Both the position numbers and the translations under genes were made by a program. From the NCBI GenBank assembly GCA_046052345.1, contig JBJOMN010000042.1, positions 1-46,547 on the forward strand: DNA of 46,547 nt, read 5' to 3'. The notes below the pieces were generated by a model, which worked only from the letters and a program-made list of their open reading frames with translations, was not told where the DNA came from and ran no database searches. Numbering within the stretch: position 1 is the first letter of the stretch; each line of letters starts with the position of its first letter. The DNA comes from Pollutiaquabacter sp046052345 (GTDB lineage: Bacteria > Bacteroidota > Bacteroidia > AKYH767-A > 2013-40CM-41-45). Positions 15,999 through 24,217 of this stretch are shown here, in pieces.

Positions 15999-17357
15999 TC
16001 AGACGGCAGAAGCTACGGCCGCACGGCCTTTGATCCTGCCACTTTTCATTAAGCCGTCGTAATGGCGCATCAGCAGGTGGCTCTCGATCTGCTGAAGCGT
16101 ATCAAGTACAACCCCCACCATGATCAGCAGGGAGGTCCCCCCGTAGAAGCTGGCGAAGTTGTTGTTAATGTTAAGGATGATGGCGAACGTAGGAAGGATG
16201 GCGATCACCGCCAGGAAGATGGCTCCCGGAAGCGTGATACGCGACATCACTTCGTCGATGAAATCCGCCGTGCTGCGTCCCGGTTTGACCCCCGGAATGA
16301 AACCGTTGTTGCGCTTCATGTCATCCGCCATCTGGTTCGGATTCACCGCGATAGCCGTATAGAAATACGTGAAGAGGATGATCAGTGTGGCGAACACGAA
16401 ATTGTACCAGAAAGAGGTGAGGTTACCGAACGTCGTCAGGATGCCCTGCGACGCGTTCGACTCGGGGAAGAACTGCGCGATGGTGGCCGGAATGAACATG
16501 ATCGCCTGGGCGAAGATGATCGGCATGACACCGGAAGCGTTCACCTTGAGCGGGATGTACTGACGTACGCCGCCGTACTGCTTGTTACCGACGATCTTCT
16601 TGGCAAAGTTCACCGGAATGCGGCGGGTGCCTTGAACCAGCAGGATCACGAAGGCGATGACCGCAGCAAGGGCTACCAGCTCCAGGAGAAGGACCACGAG
16701 TCCTCCGCCCTGAGAGACACGGGACTGGATCTCGTCCTTGAAGGCGGCGGGAAGACGGGAGATGATGCCGATCATGATGATCAGGGAGATACCGTTTCCG
16801 ATACCCTTGTCGGTTATCTTCTCACCCAGCCACATGACGAACATGGTGCCGGCCACCAGGATGACGATGGACGTAAACCAGAAGTGGAACGGAGAAACCA
16901 GCTCGGGGTTGACCGAGGAGATGATGGCGCTGGGCACCTGCGAACGCAGGTTCACGATATATCCCGGAGCCTGGAAGGCGGTAATGATGACGGTCAGCCA
17001 ACGCGTGATATTGTTGATCTTCTTGCGGCCGCTCTCCCCTTCCTTCTGCAGCTTCTGGAAGTACGGGATGGCGATGCTCAGCAGCTGGACGACGATCGAC
17101 GCCGAAATGTACGGCATGATGCCCAGGGCGAAGATCGAAGAGTGCGAGAAGGCTCCGCCGGAGAACATATCGAGAAGGCCCAACACCCCGCCGGAAGTCT
17201 GCTGGCGGAGCTGGTCGAGCTGCTGCGGGTCGACGCCCGGCAGCACGATGTGGGTTCCCAATCGATAAATCAACAGGAAGAAGAGCGTGTTGAGGATGCG
17301 TACCCTCAGGTCTTCGATCTTGAAGATGTTGCGTATGGTCTGAAATAGGTTCTTCAT
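15999..17357 (-). CDS. secY: Protein translocase subunit SecY
   Basis: This 452-aa integral membrane protein is the channel of the Sec translocon, with about ten transmembrane helices. Typical segments are YRLGTHIVLPGVDPQQL near the N-terminus, a plug region followed by GIMPYISASIVVQLL, and FNPNQMADDMK-like VNPNQMADDMKRNNGFIPG. Its start overlaps the rplO stop by 4 nt, so translation is probably coupled. It is the last spc gene before map. Confidence 0.97.
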   Translation of the reverse strand: MKNLFQTIRNIFKIEDLRVRILNTLFFLLIYRLGTHIVLPGVDPQQLDQLRQQTSGGVLGLLDMFSGGAFSHSSIFALGIMPYISASIVVQLLSIAIPYFQKLQKEGESGRKKINNITRWLTVIITAFQAPGYIVNLRSQVPSAIISSVNPELVSPFHFWFTSIVILVAGTMFVMWLGEKITDKGIGNGISLIIMIGIISRLPAAFKDEIQSRVSQGGGLVVLLLELVALAAVIAFVILLVQGTRRIPVNFAKKIVGNKQYGGVRQYIPLKVNASGVMPIIFAQAIMFIPATIAQFFPESNASQGILTTFGNLTSFWYNFVFATLIILFTYFYTAIAVNPNQMADDMKRNNGFIPGVKPGRSTADFIDEVMSRITLPGAIFLAVIAILPTFAIILNINNNFASFYGGTSLLIMVGVVLDTLQQIESHLLMRHYDGLMKSGRIKGRAAVASAV

Positions 17358-17806
17358 GCTCCGATGATGGAAGTGGTTCCGCCTTTAGCCTCGATTGCCG
17401 CTTTGGCGGAGGCCGAGAAAGCGTGCGCTTTTACGTCCAGTTTGGATTTAAGTTCTCCCCGTCCAAGGATCTTGACACGGTCGTTCTTGGAGGCGATGCC
17501 GTTGGCCACCAGCGCGTCGAAGTCGATGGAAGTCAGCTTCTTGCTGTCGGCAAGGGCCTGCAATGAATCCAGGTTGATTCCGTGATATTCCACGCGGAAG
17601 GGATTCTTGAAGCCGAACTTAGGCACGCGGCGCTGAAGCGGCATCTGACCGCCCTCGAAGCCGCGCTTACGGCTGTAGCCGGAACGGGACTGGGCACCCT
17701 TATGACCACGGGAAGCGGTACCGCCGCTACCGGAGCCGGCACCACGGCCGAGACGTTTATTGTCGCGTACGGATCCTTTGGCAGGAGTGAGCGAAGACAG
17801 GTTCAT
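17354..17806 (-). CDS. rplO: 50S ribosomal protein L15
   Basis: This 150-aa protein has the typical glycine- and arginine-rich N-terminal region (LGRGAGSGSGGTASRGHKGA) that runs into the interior of the 50S subunit, followed by a globular domain. It precedes secY with a 4-nt overlap and follows rpmD by 33 nt. Confidence 0.97.
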   Translation of the reverse strand: MNLSSLTPAKGSVRDNKRLGRGAGSGSGGTASRGHKGAQSRSGYSRKRGFEGGQMPLQRRVPKFGFKNPFRVEYHGINLDSLQALADSKKLTSIDFDALVANGIASKNDRVKILGRGELKSKLDVKAHAFSASAKAAIEAKGGTTSIIGA

Positions 17807-17839
17807 TGATAGGATTCCTTTCTAATTGTTTTATTGATT

Positions 17840-18019
17840 TCAGAGTTCCTTCACCTCGACAAGGTGCTGTACCTTACCGATCATTCCTTTCACCTGGGGC
17901 GTCATCTCCAATTCCACCGAACGGTGCATCTTGGTGAGGCCGAGCGCCTTCAGGGTCCTTTTCTGGTTTTCCGGACGGTCGATGCCGCTGCGGACCAGGG
18001 TGATTTTCATCTTTGCCAT
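17840..18019 (-). CDS. rpmD: 50S ribosomal protein L30
   Basis: This 59-aa protein starts MAKMKITLVRSGIDRPENQK and has the LKALGLTKMHRSVELEM segment of L30. An open frame extends upstream to 18127, but the extra 36 residues overlap the 3' end of rpsE and match nothing; the ATG at 18019 gives the normal length. It lies between rpsE and rplO as in other spc operons. Confidence 0.95.
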   Translation of the reverse strand: MAKMKITLVRSGIDRPENQKRTLKALGLTKMHRSVELEMTPQVKGMIGKVQHLVEVKEL

Positions 18020-18047
18020 GACACTATGCAGTTGTCGCTGATCGCAA

Positions 18048-18566
18048 TCAGCCGTTGAACACTTTTTCCATTTTGAGGCTGCGGTGCTGGGAGACCGTAG
18101 CCGGATCGCGCATCTGCTCGAGCGCATCGATCGTGGCTTTCACCACGTTATGCGGGTTGGAGCTTCCCTTGGACTTTGCGAGTACGTTGTGTACGCCCAC
18201 ACTCTCCAGTACGGCACGCATGGCACCGCCGGCGATGACACCGGTACCGGGAGCTGCAGGCTTCAGGAACACATAGGCTCCGCCGAACTTGCCGTGAGCC
18301 TCGTGAGGAATCGTTCCGCGCAGGATGGGAACCTTCACCAGGTTCTTCTTGGCATCGTCGATACCCTTCTGGACGGCATCCGTCACTTCCTTGGCTTTGC
18401 CAAGACCGTGACCGACCACGCCGTTCTCGTCACCGACCACCACGATGGCGGCGAAAGTGAAGGCACGGCCGCCCTTCGTCACTTTGGTGACGCGGTTCAC
18501 TCCTACCAGGCGGTCCTTCAGTTCGATCTCGCTGGATTTTACTCGCTTTACGTTTGTTGCAGACAT
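18048..18566 (-). CDS. rpsE: 30S ribosomal protein S5
   Basis: This 172-aa protein has the double-stranded-RNA-binding-like N-terminal domain (ELKDRLVGVNRVTKVTKGGR, then VVGDENGVVGHGLGKAKEV) and the C-terminal S5 domain (GTGVIAGGAMRAVLESVGV). Together with S4 it controls decoding accuracy. It lies between rplR and rpmD. Confidence 0.97.
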   Translation of the reverse strand: MSATNVKRVKSSEIELKDRLVGVNRVTKVTKGGRAFTFAAIVVVGDENGVVGHGLGKAKEVTDAVQKGIDDAKKNLVKVPILRGTIPHEAHGKFGGAYVFLKPAAPGTGVIAGGAMRAVLESVGVHNVLAKSKGSSNPHNVVKATIDALEQMRDPATVSQHRSLKMEKVFNG

Positions 18567-18593
18567 GGGTTCTGTTGCTTCTTCTTGTTGTGA

Positions 18594-18944
18594 TTAGAAT
18601 TGAAGTCCGCCTTCACGCGCGCCTTCGGCAAGCGCCTTAACACGGCCATGGTACAGGTAGCCACCACGGTCGAATACGACGCTGGAGATACCGCCCTGGA
18701 CGGCTTTCGCCGCCAGCTGCTTGCCTACCTCGCGGGCGAGATCCACTTTCGGGCCTTTGGACTGGAAATCCTTCATGCCGGAAGATGCGGCCATGATGGT
18801 CACACCGTTGATGTCGTCGATCAGCTGCGCGGAAATCTGCTTGTTGCTGCGGAAGACGGACAGGCGGGGACGCTCCGGGGTACCCTTGATCTTCTTGCGG
18901 ATGCGGAACCGGATGTTCCGCCTTCTGTTCAGTTTGTTGGACAT
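18594..18944 (-). CDS. rplR: 50S ribosomal protein L18
   Basis: This 116-aa protein binds 5S rRNA. The segments KIKGTPERPRLSVFRSNKQI and VVFDRGGYLYHGRVKALAEG are typical of L18, and the length is normal. It lies between rplF (7 nt) and rpsE. Confidence 0.97.
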   Translation of the reverse strand: MSNKLNRRRNIRFRIRKKIKGTPERPRLSVFRSNKQISAQLIDDINGVTIMAASSGMKDFQSKGPKVDLAREVGKQLAAKAVQGGISSVVFDRGGYLYHGRVKALAEGAREGGLQF

Positions 18945-18951
18945 GACTTAC

Positions 18952-19506
18952 TTATTTTTTAGCTGCGGACTTACCTGCCTTACGACGCAAGGGTTCGTTC
19001 TGGAACTTGACACCCTTTCCTTTGTAAGGTTCGGGGGCGCGCAAGGAGCGGATTTTGGCGGCGACGGCACCGAGCAGCTGCTTGTCGGCGCTCTCCAGGA
19101 TGATCGTCGGGTTCTGACCTTTCTCCTGCTTGGTGGTCACCTTCACTTCGGCCGGCAATTCGAACACGAAGTGGTGGGAGTAGCCGAGCACGAGGTCGAG
19201 CAACTGGCCCTGGTTGGTGGCCTTGTAACCTACGCCGACCAGTTCCTGGGTGCTGGTGAATCCCTGGGAGACTCCCATCACCATGTTGTTGATCAGTGCG
19301 CGGTACAGGCCGTGCAGGGAACGGTGATGCTTCGCATCGCTGGCGCGCTCCACGTTGACGACGGAGCCGTCCACCTTTACGGTGACGCCGTCCTTCAGGT
19401 CCTGGCGGAGTTCGCCTTTCGGTCCTTTCACCGTGACCGTGTTACCCGCCACCTTGACTTCGACTTTGGCCGGGATGTTTATCGGAAGTTTTCCTATCCG
19501 TGACAT
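18952..19506 (-). CDS. rplF: 50S ribosomal protein L6
   Basis: This 184-aa protein starts MSRIGKLPINIPAKVEV and carries the C-terminal signature PEPYKGKGVKF. It consists of two similar domains and binds near the factor-binding site of the 50S subunit. It lies between rpsH (21 nt) and rplR. Confidence 0.97.
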   Translation of the reverse strand: MSRIGKLPINIPAKVEVKVAGNTVTVKGPKGELRQDLKDGVTVKVDGSVVNVERASDAKHHRSLHGLYRALINNMVMGVSQGFTSTQELVGVGYKATNQGQLLDLVLGYSHHFVFELPAEVKVTTKQEKGQNPTIILESADKQLLGAVAAKIRSLRAPEPYKGKGVKFQNEPLRRKAGKSAAKK

Positions 19507-19527
19507 GTTATCGGATTTTCTTATTGA

Positions 19528-19923
19528 TTAATAGACGTAACAGAGCACTTCGCCGCCGACATTCTCCTTGCGGGCTTCCTTGTCGGTCATCAGTCCCTTC
19601 GAGGTGGAAAGGATGGCGATGCCCAGACCGTTGAGGACGCGCGGCATGGCGTCCACGCCGGCATACTTGCGGAGACCCGGCTTGGAGATACGGGTGAGGT
19701 TGCGGATCGCAGGCGCCTTGGTGACCGGATGGTACTTCAGGGCTATCTTGATCACTCCCTGCTTGTCGTCCTGTTCGAACTTGTAGTCGAGGATGTAGCC
19801 TTTCTCCTTCAGGATCTTGGTCATCTCGCGCTTCATATTGGAGGCCGGGATCTGGACGATACGGTGGTTCGCACGTACCGCGTTGCGTACCCGGGTGATG
19901 AAGTCTGCTATCGGATCAGTCAT
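19528..19923 (-). CDS. rpsH: 30S ribosomal protein S8
   Basis: This 131-aa protein starts MTDPIADFITRVRNAVRANH and ends GGEVLCYVY; the C-terminal segment ILSTSKGLMTDKEAR is the S8 signature. It binds the central domain of 16S rRNA. In E. coli it represses the spc operon; no comparable mRNA site was recognised here. Confidence 0.97.
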   Translation of the reverse strand: MTDPIADFITRVRNAVRANHRIVQIPASNMKREMTKILKEKGYILDYKFEQDDKQGVIKIALKYHPVTKAPAIRNLTRISKPGLRKYAGVDAMPRVLNGLGIAILSTSKGLMTDKEARKENVGGEVLCYVY

Positions 19924-19965
19924 CGTAGTGAGTTTTTTTGGTCTTTGATTGTAATCAACGATGGG

Positions 19966-20235
19966 TTACCAGCTGGATTTGGTTACGCCCGGAATCTTGC
20001 CGTCAAGCGCCATCTGGCGGAACAGGACGCGGGAGATGCCGAAGATGCGCATGTAGCCGCGGGGACGTCCGGTCAGTTTGCAGCGATTGTGCTGACGGAT
20101 CGGGGATGCGTTCTTAGGAAGCTTGTCCAGTGCTGCGTAGTCGCCTGCCTTCTTGAGCGCAGCGCGCTTTTCGGCATAACGGGCGGCCATGCGCTGGCGC
20201 TTCACTTCCCGGGCCTTCATCGATTCTTTTGCCAT
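19966..20235 (-). CDS. rpsN: 30S ribosomal protein S14, zinc-free form
   Basis: This 89-aa protein starts MAKESMKAREVKRQRMAARY and ends PGVTKSSW. It has the RNRCxxTGRPRG-like segment NRCKLTGRPRGYMRIFGISR but no CxxC pairs, so it is the long, zinc-independent form rather than the 61-aa zinc form. It lies between rplE and rpsH. Confidence 0.97.
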   Translation of the reverse strand: MAKESMKAREVKRQRMAARYAEKRAALKKAGDYAALDKLPKNASPIRQHNRCKLTGRPRGYMRIFGISRVLFRQMALDGKIPGVTKSSW

Positions 20236-20258
20236 GAGTATTGTCGTTGATGGGGTTA

Positions 20259-20810
20259 TCAGTTGGAACGGAAGGGGAAACCGAATTCCTTCAGGAGCTC
20301 GAGCGCCTCCTCGTCGGTCGTGGCGCTGGTCACGAACGTGATGTCCATGCCGGTGATCTTGTTCACCTTGTCGATGTCGATCTCCGGGAAGATGATCTGT
20401 TCGGTGACGCCGAGGGTGTAGTTACCGTTGCCGTCGAATCCTTTCGGATTGATGCCGCGGAAGTCACGGATACGGGGCAACGCAACCGAGATCAGACGGT
20501 CGAGGAACTCGTACATCTTCACGTCACGCAGCGTGACACGGGCGCCGATGGGAACACCGACACGCAGCTTGAAGTTAGCGATGTCCTTGCGGGACTTGGT
20601 CGGAACCGCCTTCTGGCCCGTGATCGTGCCGAGTTCGGTCAGCGCATACTCCACCAGCTTCTTGTCACTGACGGCGTCGCCGACACCCTGGTTCACGCTG
20701 ATCTTCAGCAGACGCGGAACCTGCATCATGCTCTTGTAGTTGAATTTCTTCTGGAGAGCGGGAACGACTTCGTTCCGGTATTTCTCCTTGAGGCGCGGTA
20801 CGTAGCTCAT
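20259..20810 (-). CDS. rplE: 50S ribosomal protein L5
   Basis: This 183-aa protein binds 5S rRNA and contacts P-site tRNA. The segments YKSMMQVPRLLKISVNQGVG, GVPIGARVTLR and RDFRGINPKGFDGNGNYTLG are typical. Its ATG overlaps the rplX stop by one base (TAATG), which suggests coupled translation. Confidence 0.97.
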   Translation of the reverse strand: MSYVPRLKEKYRNEVVPALQKKFNYKSMMQVPRLLKISVNQGVGDAVSDKKLVEYALTELGTITGQKAVPTKSRKDIANFKLRVGVPIGARVTLRDVKMYEFLDRLISVALPRIRDFRGINPKGFDGNGNYTLGVTEQIIFPEIDIDKVNKITGMDITFVTSATTDEEALELLKEFGFPFRSN

Positions 20811-21145
20811 TATTTGATGACCTCCCCTGATTTTTTGGAATAACGGACTAGTTTACCATCCTCCATGCGGCGGCCGACACGGGTCGTATTGCCCTTTCCG
20901 TCGACTACCATCACATTGGAGATGTGGATGGGTGCCTCCTGCTTGATGATACCGCCTTGGGTATTCTTTGCGTTCGGCTTGGTATGCTTGGTGACCATGT
21001 TGACGCCTTCCACCAGGACACGGCGCTCCTTCACGATCACTTCGAGTACGCGTCCCTGAGCTCCCTTGGAGTCTCCGGCCATCACCTTCACGGTGTCGCC
21101 CTTGCGTACGTTAAGCTTCGGCTGCTTGTTGGATTTTCTTTCCAT
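20810..21145 (-). CDS. rplX: 50S ribosomal protein L24
   Basis: This 111-aa protein has the KOW motif (VRKGDTVKVMAGDSKGAQGRV) that starts 50S assembly, followed by VEGVNMVTKHTKPN and the GGIIKQEAPIHISNVM segment. The length is normal for the family. It overlaps rplE by one base. Confidence 0.97.
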   Translation of the reverse strand: MERKSNKQPKLNVRKGDTVKVMAGDSKGAQGRVLEVIVKERRVLVEGVNMVTKHTKPNAKNTQGGIIKQEAPIHISNVMVVDGKGNTTRVGRRMEDGKLVRYSKKSGEVIK

Positions 21146-21172
21146 CGCTTCGGTTCTCTTGAGAATTTGGGA

Positions 21173-21541
21173 TTAAAGCACTTCAGGTGCCAGGGAGACG
21201 ATCTTCATGAACTGCTTCTCGCGGAGCTCACGGGCGACCGGACCGAAAATACGCGTGCCGCGCAGTTCGTCCGTAGCCGTCAGCAACACCACCGCGTTGT
21301 CATCGAAGCGGATGTAAGAACCGTCCTGACGCTTGACTTCCTTCTTGGTGCGTACGACCACCGCCTTGGAAACGGTGCCCTTCTTCACGTTGCCGGAAGG
21401 AAGCGCGTGCTTCACCGTAACGACGATCTTGTCGCCGACGGAAGCATAACGCTTCTTGGTGCCGCCCAGCACACGGATGCAAAGGACTTCCTTCGCACCG
21501 CTGTTGTCGGCGACTATACATCTGGATTCCTGCTGGATCAT
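21173..21541 (-). CDS. rplN: 50S ribosomal protein L14
   Basis: This 122-aa protein starts MIQQESRCIVADNSGAKEVL and ends MKIVSLAPEVL, the invariant ends of L14. It forms an intersubunit bridge. It lies between rpsQ and rplX, in the usual order. Confidence 0.97.
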   Translation of the reverse strand: MIQQESRCIVADNSGAKEVLCIRVLGGTKKRYASVGDKIVVTVKHALPSGNVKKGTVSKAVVVRTKKEVKRQDGSYIRFDDNAVVLLTATDELRGTRIFGPVARELREKQFMKIVSLAPEVL

Positions 21542-21587
21542 ATTCTGTTGTTTTTTTTCTGTTCAACTGCCGGCGGACCGGCGACGA

Positions 21588-21860
21588 TTACTTGGCGCGC
21601 TCGAGGATCTGCTTGAGCCTCCAGTTCTTGTTCTTGCTCATCGGACGGGTCTCGGCGATCAACACCAGGTCTCCGACTTTCGACTCGTTATTCTCGTCGT
21701 GTGCCATGAACTTGGTGGTCTTCTTGATGAATTTTCCGTAGATCGGATGCTTCACCTTCCGCTCGACCGCAACGACGATGCTCTTGCTCATCTTGTTGCT
21801 GACAACGACGCCGGTACGCTCTTTGCGGAGACCGCGCTTCTCAGTGCTTTTCTGTTCCAT
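21588..21860 (-). CDS. rpsQ: 30S ribosomal protein S17
   Basis: This OB-fold protein, 90 aa with the start chosen here, has the segments RKERTGVVVSNKMSKSIVV and HDENNESKVGDLVLIAETRP. An in-frame ATG at 21875 would add MHTET; I prefer 21860 (MEQKSTEK) because relatives begin close to the RKER segment, but the longer form cannot be excluded. It lies between rpmC and rplN. Confidence 0.95.
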   Translation of the reverse strand: MEQKSTEKRGLRKERTGVVVSNKMSKSIVVAVERKVKHPIYGKFIKKTTKFMAHDENNESKVGDLVLIAETRPMSKNKNWRLKQILERAK

Positions 21861-21878
21861 CGTTTCTGTATGCAAGGA

Positions 21879-22082
21879 TTAGGAATTGGTAGTGGCTTTG
21901 CTGCGGACCGTAAGCTCGGTCAGGATGCGGGCGATGCCCTTGCGCTTCTCGCGCATCTTCATCGGATTGTCGACCGGAGAGATGGTATGATTCATCTTCA
22001 TCTTGGTATACTGGTCGCGCTCCTCCTGAAGACGGAGGTTGAGCTCCTCGGTAGTCAGTTCTTTGATGTCCTCTTTTTTCAT
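21879..22082 (-). CDS. rpmC: 50S ribosomal protein L29
   Basis: This 67-aa, two-helix protein starts MKKEDIKELTTEELNLRLQE and has the RKGIARILTEL segment typical of L29. It sits at the peptide exit tunnel, where trigger factor docks. It lies between rplP and rpsQ. Confidence 0.96.
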   Translation of the reverse strand: MKKEDIKELTTEELNLRLQEERDQYTKMKMNHTISPVDNPMKMREKRKGIARILTELTVRSKATTNS

Positions 22083-22118
22083 GACACGGTGTTTTTTCGG
22101 TTATCCCTGGGCCGGTTA

Positions 22119-22541
22119 TCAGGCTGCGGAATAGTCGCGGCGGATGATGAATTTGGTGTTAACGGAGAGCTTCTGAGCGGCCAGACGCAACGCCTCGCGC
22201 GCCGTAGCCTCAGGGACACCTTCCGCCTCGAAGATGATAGTGCCGGGCTTGATGACCGCCACCCAGAATTCAGGGTTACCCTTTCCTTTACCCATACGTA
22301 CCTCGGCAGGCTTGCGGGTGATGGGCTTGTCCGGGAACACACGGCACCATACCTGTCCTTCACGCTTCATATAACGCGTCAGGGCGACACGGGCTGCTTC
22401 GATCTGGCGGGAAGGGATCCACGCCGTCTCGAGGGATTTGATTCCGAACGAACCGAAGGCCAGGGAGTAGCCGCGCGTGGCGGATCCCTTGGGAACCATC
22501 TTGTGCTGTTTGCGGAACTTGGTCTTTTTCGGCTGTAACAT
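22119..22541 (-). CDS. rplP: 50S ribosomal protein L16
   Basis: This 140-aa protein starts MLQPKKTKFRKQHKM and contains GSFGIKSLETAWIPSRQIEAAR, split in the family by the conserved LE pair, and GKGKGNPEFWVAVIKPG. It organises the A-site region of the 50S subunit. It lies between rpsC and rpmC. Confidence 0.97.
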   Translation of the reverse strand: MLQPKKTKFRKQHKMVPKGSATRGYSLAFGSFGIKSLETAWIPSRQIEAARVALTRYMKREGQVWCRVFPDKPITRKPAEVRMGKGKGNPEFWVAVIKPGTIIFEAEGVPEATAREALRLAAQKLSVNTKFIIRRDYSAA

Positions 22542-22589
22542 GATGTATTGGCTTCTTTGTTTTTTAAAATCCGGGTGGGAGCCCGATGA

Positions 22590-23390
22590 TTAATCCCTCT
22601 TCGCGCCGCCGCGTCCACCGCGTCCGCCGCGATCACCGCCACGTCCGCCACGGTCACCGCCGCGTCCGCCGCGACCACGGTCGCCACGCTCACGTCCTGC
22701 ACCGGTCAGTCCCTTCGGCGCTGCCGTAGAGGAGGAAGAACCGATGTTCGGAGACAGGTCACGCTTACCGTATACCTCGCCGTTACAGATCCACACCTTG
22801 CAACCGATCTTGCCGTAAGAGGTCTGAGCCTCCGACATGGCGAAATCGATATCGGCACGGAAGGTGTGCAGCGGAATACGGCCCTCCTTGTACTGCTCGG
22901 TACGCGCGATTTCAGCACCGCCCAGACGGCCGGCGACCATTACGCGGATACCTTCGGCACCCATACGCATCGTGGAAGCGATGGACATCTTGGCTGCACG
23001 ACGGAAAGAGATGCGGGCCTCGATCTGACGGGCGATACCGTCGGCCACCAGCTGCGCATCCAGTTCCGGACGCTTGATCTCGAAGATGTTGATCTGGACG
23101 TCCTTCTTCGTGAGCTTCTTGATCTCCTCTTTCAGCTTGTCGACCTCCTGGCCGCCCTTACCGATCACGATACCCGGACGGGCCGTGTGAACCGTGACAG
23201 TGATGAGCTTCAGGGTGCGCTCGATAACGATCTTGGCGACGCCGCCTTTGGCAAGACGGGCGCTGAGGTATTTACGGATCTTGGAATCCTCGACCAGCTT
23301 GTCGGAATATTTCCTTCCGCCATACCAGTTGGAGTCCCATCCGCGGATGATACCGAGTCTGTTACCGATCGGGTTTGCTTTTTGTCCCAT
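22590..23390 (-). CDS. rpsC: 30S ribosomal protein S3 with RGG-rich tail
   Basis: This 266-aa protein starts MGQKANPIGNRLGIIRGWDS and has the KH domain segment (GIVIGKGGQEVDKLKEEI) followed by the S3 C-terminal domain, which ends at about residue 225. Residues 227-266 are an unusual tail with seven RGG units separated by Asp or Gly, not found in E. coli S3 (233 aa). RGG tails often bind RNA, but here that is only a suggestion. The gene lies between rplV and rplP. Confidence 0.97.
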   Translation of the reverse strand: MGQKANPIGNRLGIIRGWDSNWYGGRKYSDKLVEDSKIRKYLSARLAKGGVAKIVIERTLKLITVTVHTARPGIVIGKGGQEVDKLKEEIKKLTKKDVQINIFEIKRPELDAQLVADGIARQIEARISFRRAAKMSIASTMRMGAEGIRVMVAGRLGGAEIARTEQYKEGRIPLHTFRADIDFAMSEAQTSYGKIGCKVWICNGEVYGKRDLSPNIGSSSSTAAPKGLTGAGRERGDRGRGGRGGDRGGRGGDRGGRGGRGGAKRD

Positions 23391-23428
23391 TTTAAAGTGT
23401 TGGATTGGGTGTTGTTCGATTGTTGATG

Positions 23429-23851
23429 TTATTCGGCAGCGGCCTTTTCTTCCTTGCCGGCAGGAATCGTGTCCAGCACGATGGTCACGTGGTTGGAACG
23501 CTTGCGGATCCGGTAACCGCGGCCCTGAGGAGCCGGGCGCAGACGCTTCAGCATGCGTGCGCTGTCCACGTTGATCGTCTTCACGAATACCTTTCCTTCG
23601 TCGATCTTATCTCCCGACTTGGCCTCCCAGTTGGCGATCGCCGACTGAAGGAGCTTCTCCAGACGCTCGGCCGGAGCCTTCGCGTTGTAACGGAGGATGT
23701 TCATCGCCTGCATCACTTCCTTGCCGCGGATCAGGTCGGCGACGATACGCATCTTGCGGGGCGACGTGGGAACGTTCGCCAACCGTGCGACAGCGGTCGT
23801 CTTCATCATCTCTTTGCGCTTCTCGGCGCTTTCACGTTTTCTGAGTCCCAT
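23429..23851 (-). CDS. rplV: 50S ribosomal protein L22
   Basis: This 140-aa protein has the segments VPTSPRKMRIVADLIRGKEV and the C-terminal hairpin RLRPAPQGRGYRIRKRSNHV, whose loop lines the exit tunnel. The first 16 residues are a short charged extension. It lies between rpsS and rpsC. Confidence 0.97.
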   Translation of the reverse strand: MGLRKRESAEKRKEMMKTTAVARLANVPTSPRKMRIVADLIRGKEVMQAMNILRYNAKAPAERLEKLLQSAIANWEAKSGDKIDEGKVFVKTINVDSARMLKRLRPAPQGRGYRIRKRSNHVTIVLDTIPAGKEEKAAAE

Positions 23852-23878
23852 GACGGATCTTTCTTTTTGTCAGGTTGA

Positions 23879-24148
23879 TTAAGCGTTCTTGTTGCCGCTG
23901 TGGCCGCGGAACGTGCGGGTCGGAGCGAATTCCCCGAGCTTGTGGCCGACCATGTTCTCGGTCACGTACACCGGGATGAACTTGTTCCCGTTGTGTACTG
24001 CGATCGTGTGTCCGACGAATTCCGGAGCGATCATGGAAGCGCGGGACCAGGTCTTGATGACCGACTTCTTATTCGTCTCATTCATCTTGGCGACTTTAGC
24101 CTCGAGATGGTGAGCGATGTAGGGGCCTTTTTTGAGCGAACGAGCCAT
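23879..24148 (-). CDS. rpsS: 30S ribosomal protein S19
   Basis: This 89-aa protein starts MARSLKKGPYIAHHLEAKV and contains WSRASMIAPEFVGHTIAVHN and KLGEFAPTRTFRGHSG. An open frame extends upstream to 24190, but those 14 residues are not part of the family; the ATG at 24148 gives the usual start. It lies between rplB and rplV. Confidence 0.97.
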   Translation of the reverse strand: MARSLKKGPYIAHHLEAKVAKMNETNKKSVIKTWSRASMIAPEFVGHTIAVHNGNKFIPVYVTENMVGHKLGEFAPTRTFRGHSGNKNA

Positions 24149-24217
24149 TGTTGGTTGCTTTGTCGTTGATATGCCTTCCGGTCGTGTCATGCTGCCACGC
24201 GCCGTACGGCAGTCTGA

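Noticed and set aside
16062..17348. Long open frame (428 codons) on the plus strand opposite secY
   Set aside because: It is the antisense shadow of secY, rich in Asp/Glu/His/Arg in the way such shadows are in GC-rich DNA. The same holds for frames at 12500-13288, 15047-15925, 28047-29198, 30860-31861, 32838-33833, 38733-40043 and 44419-45480.
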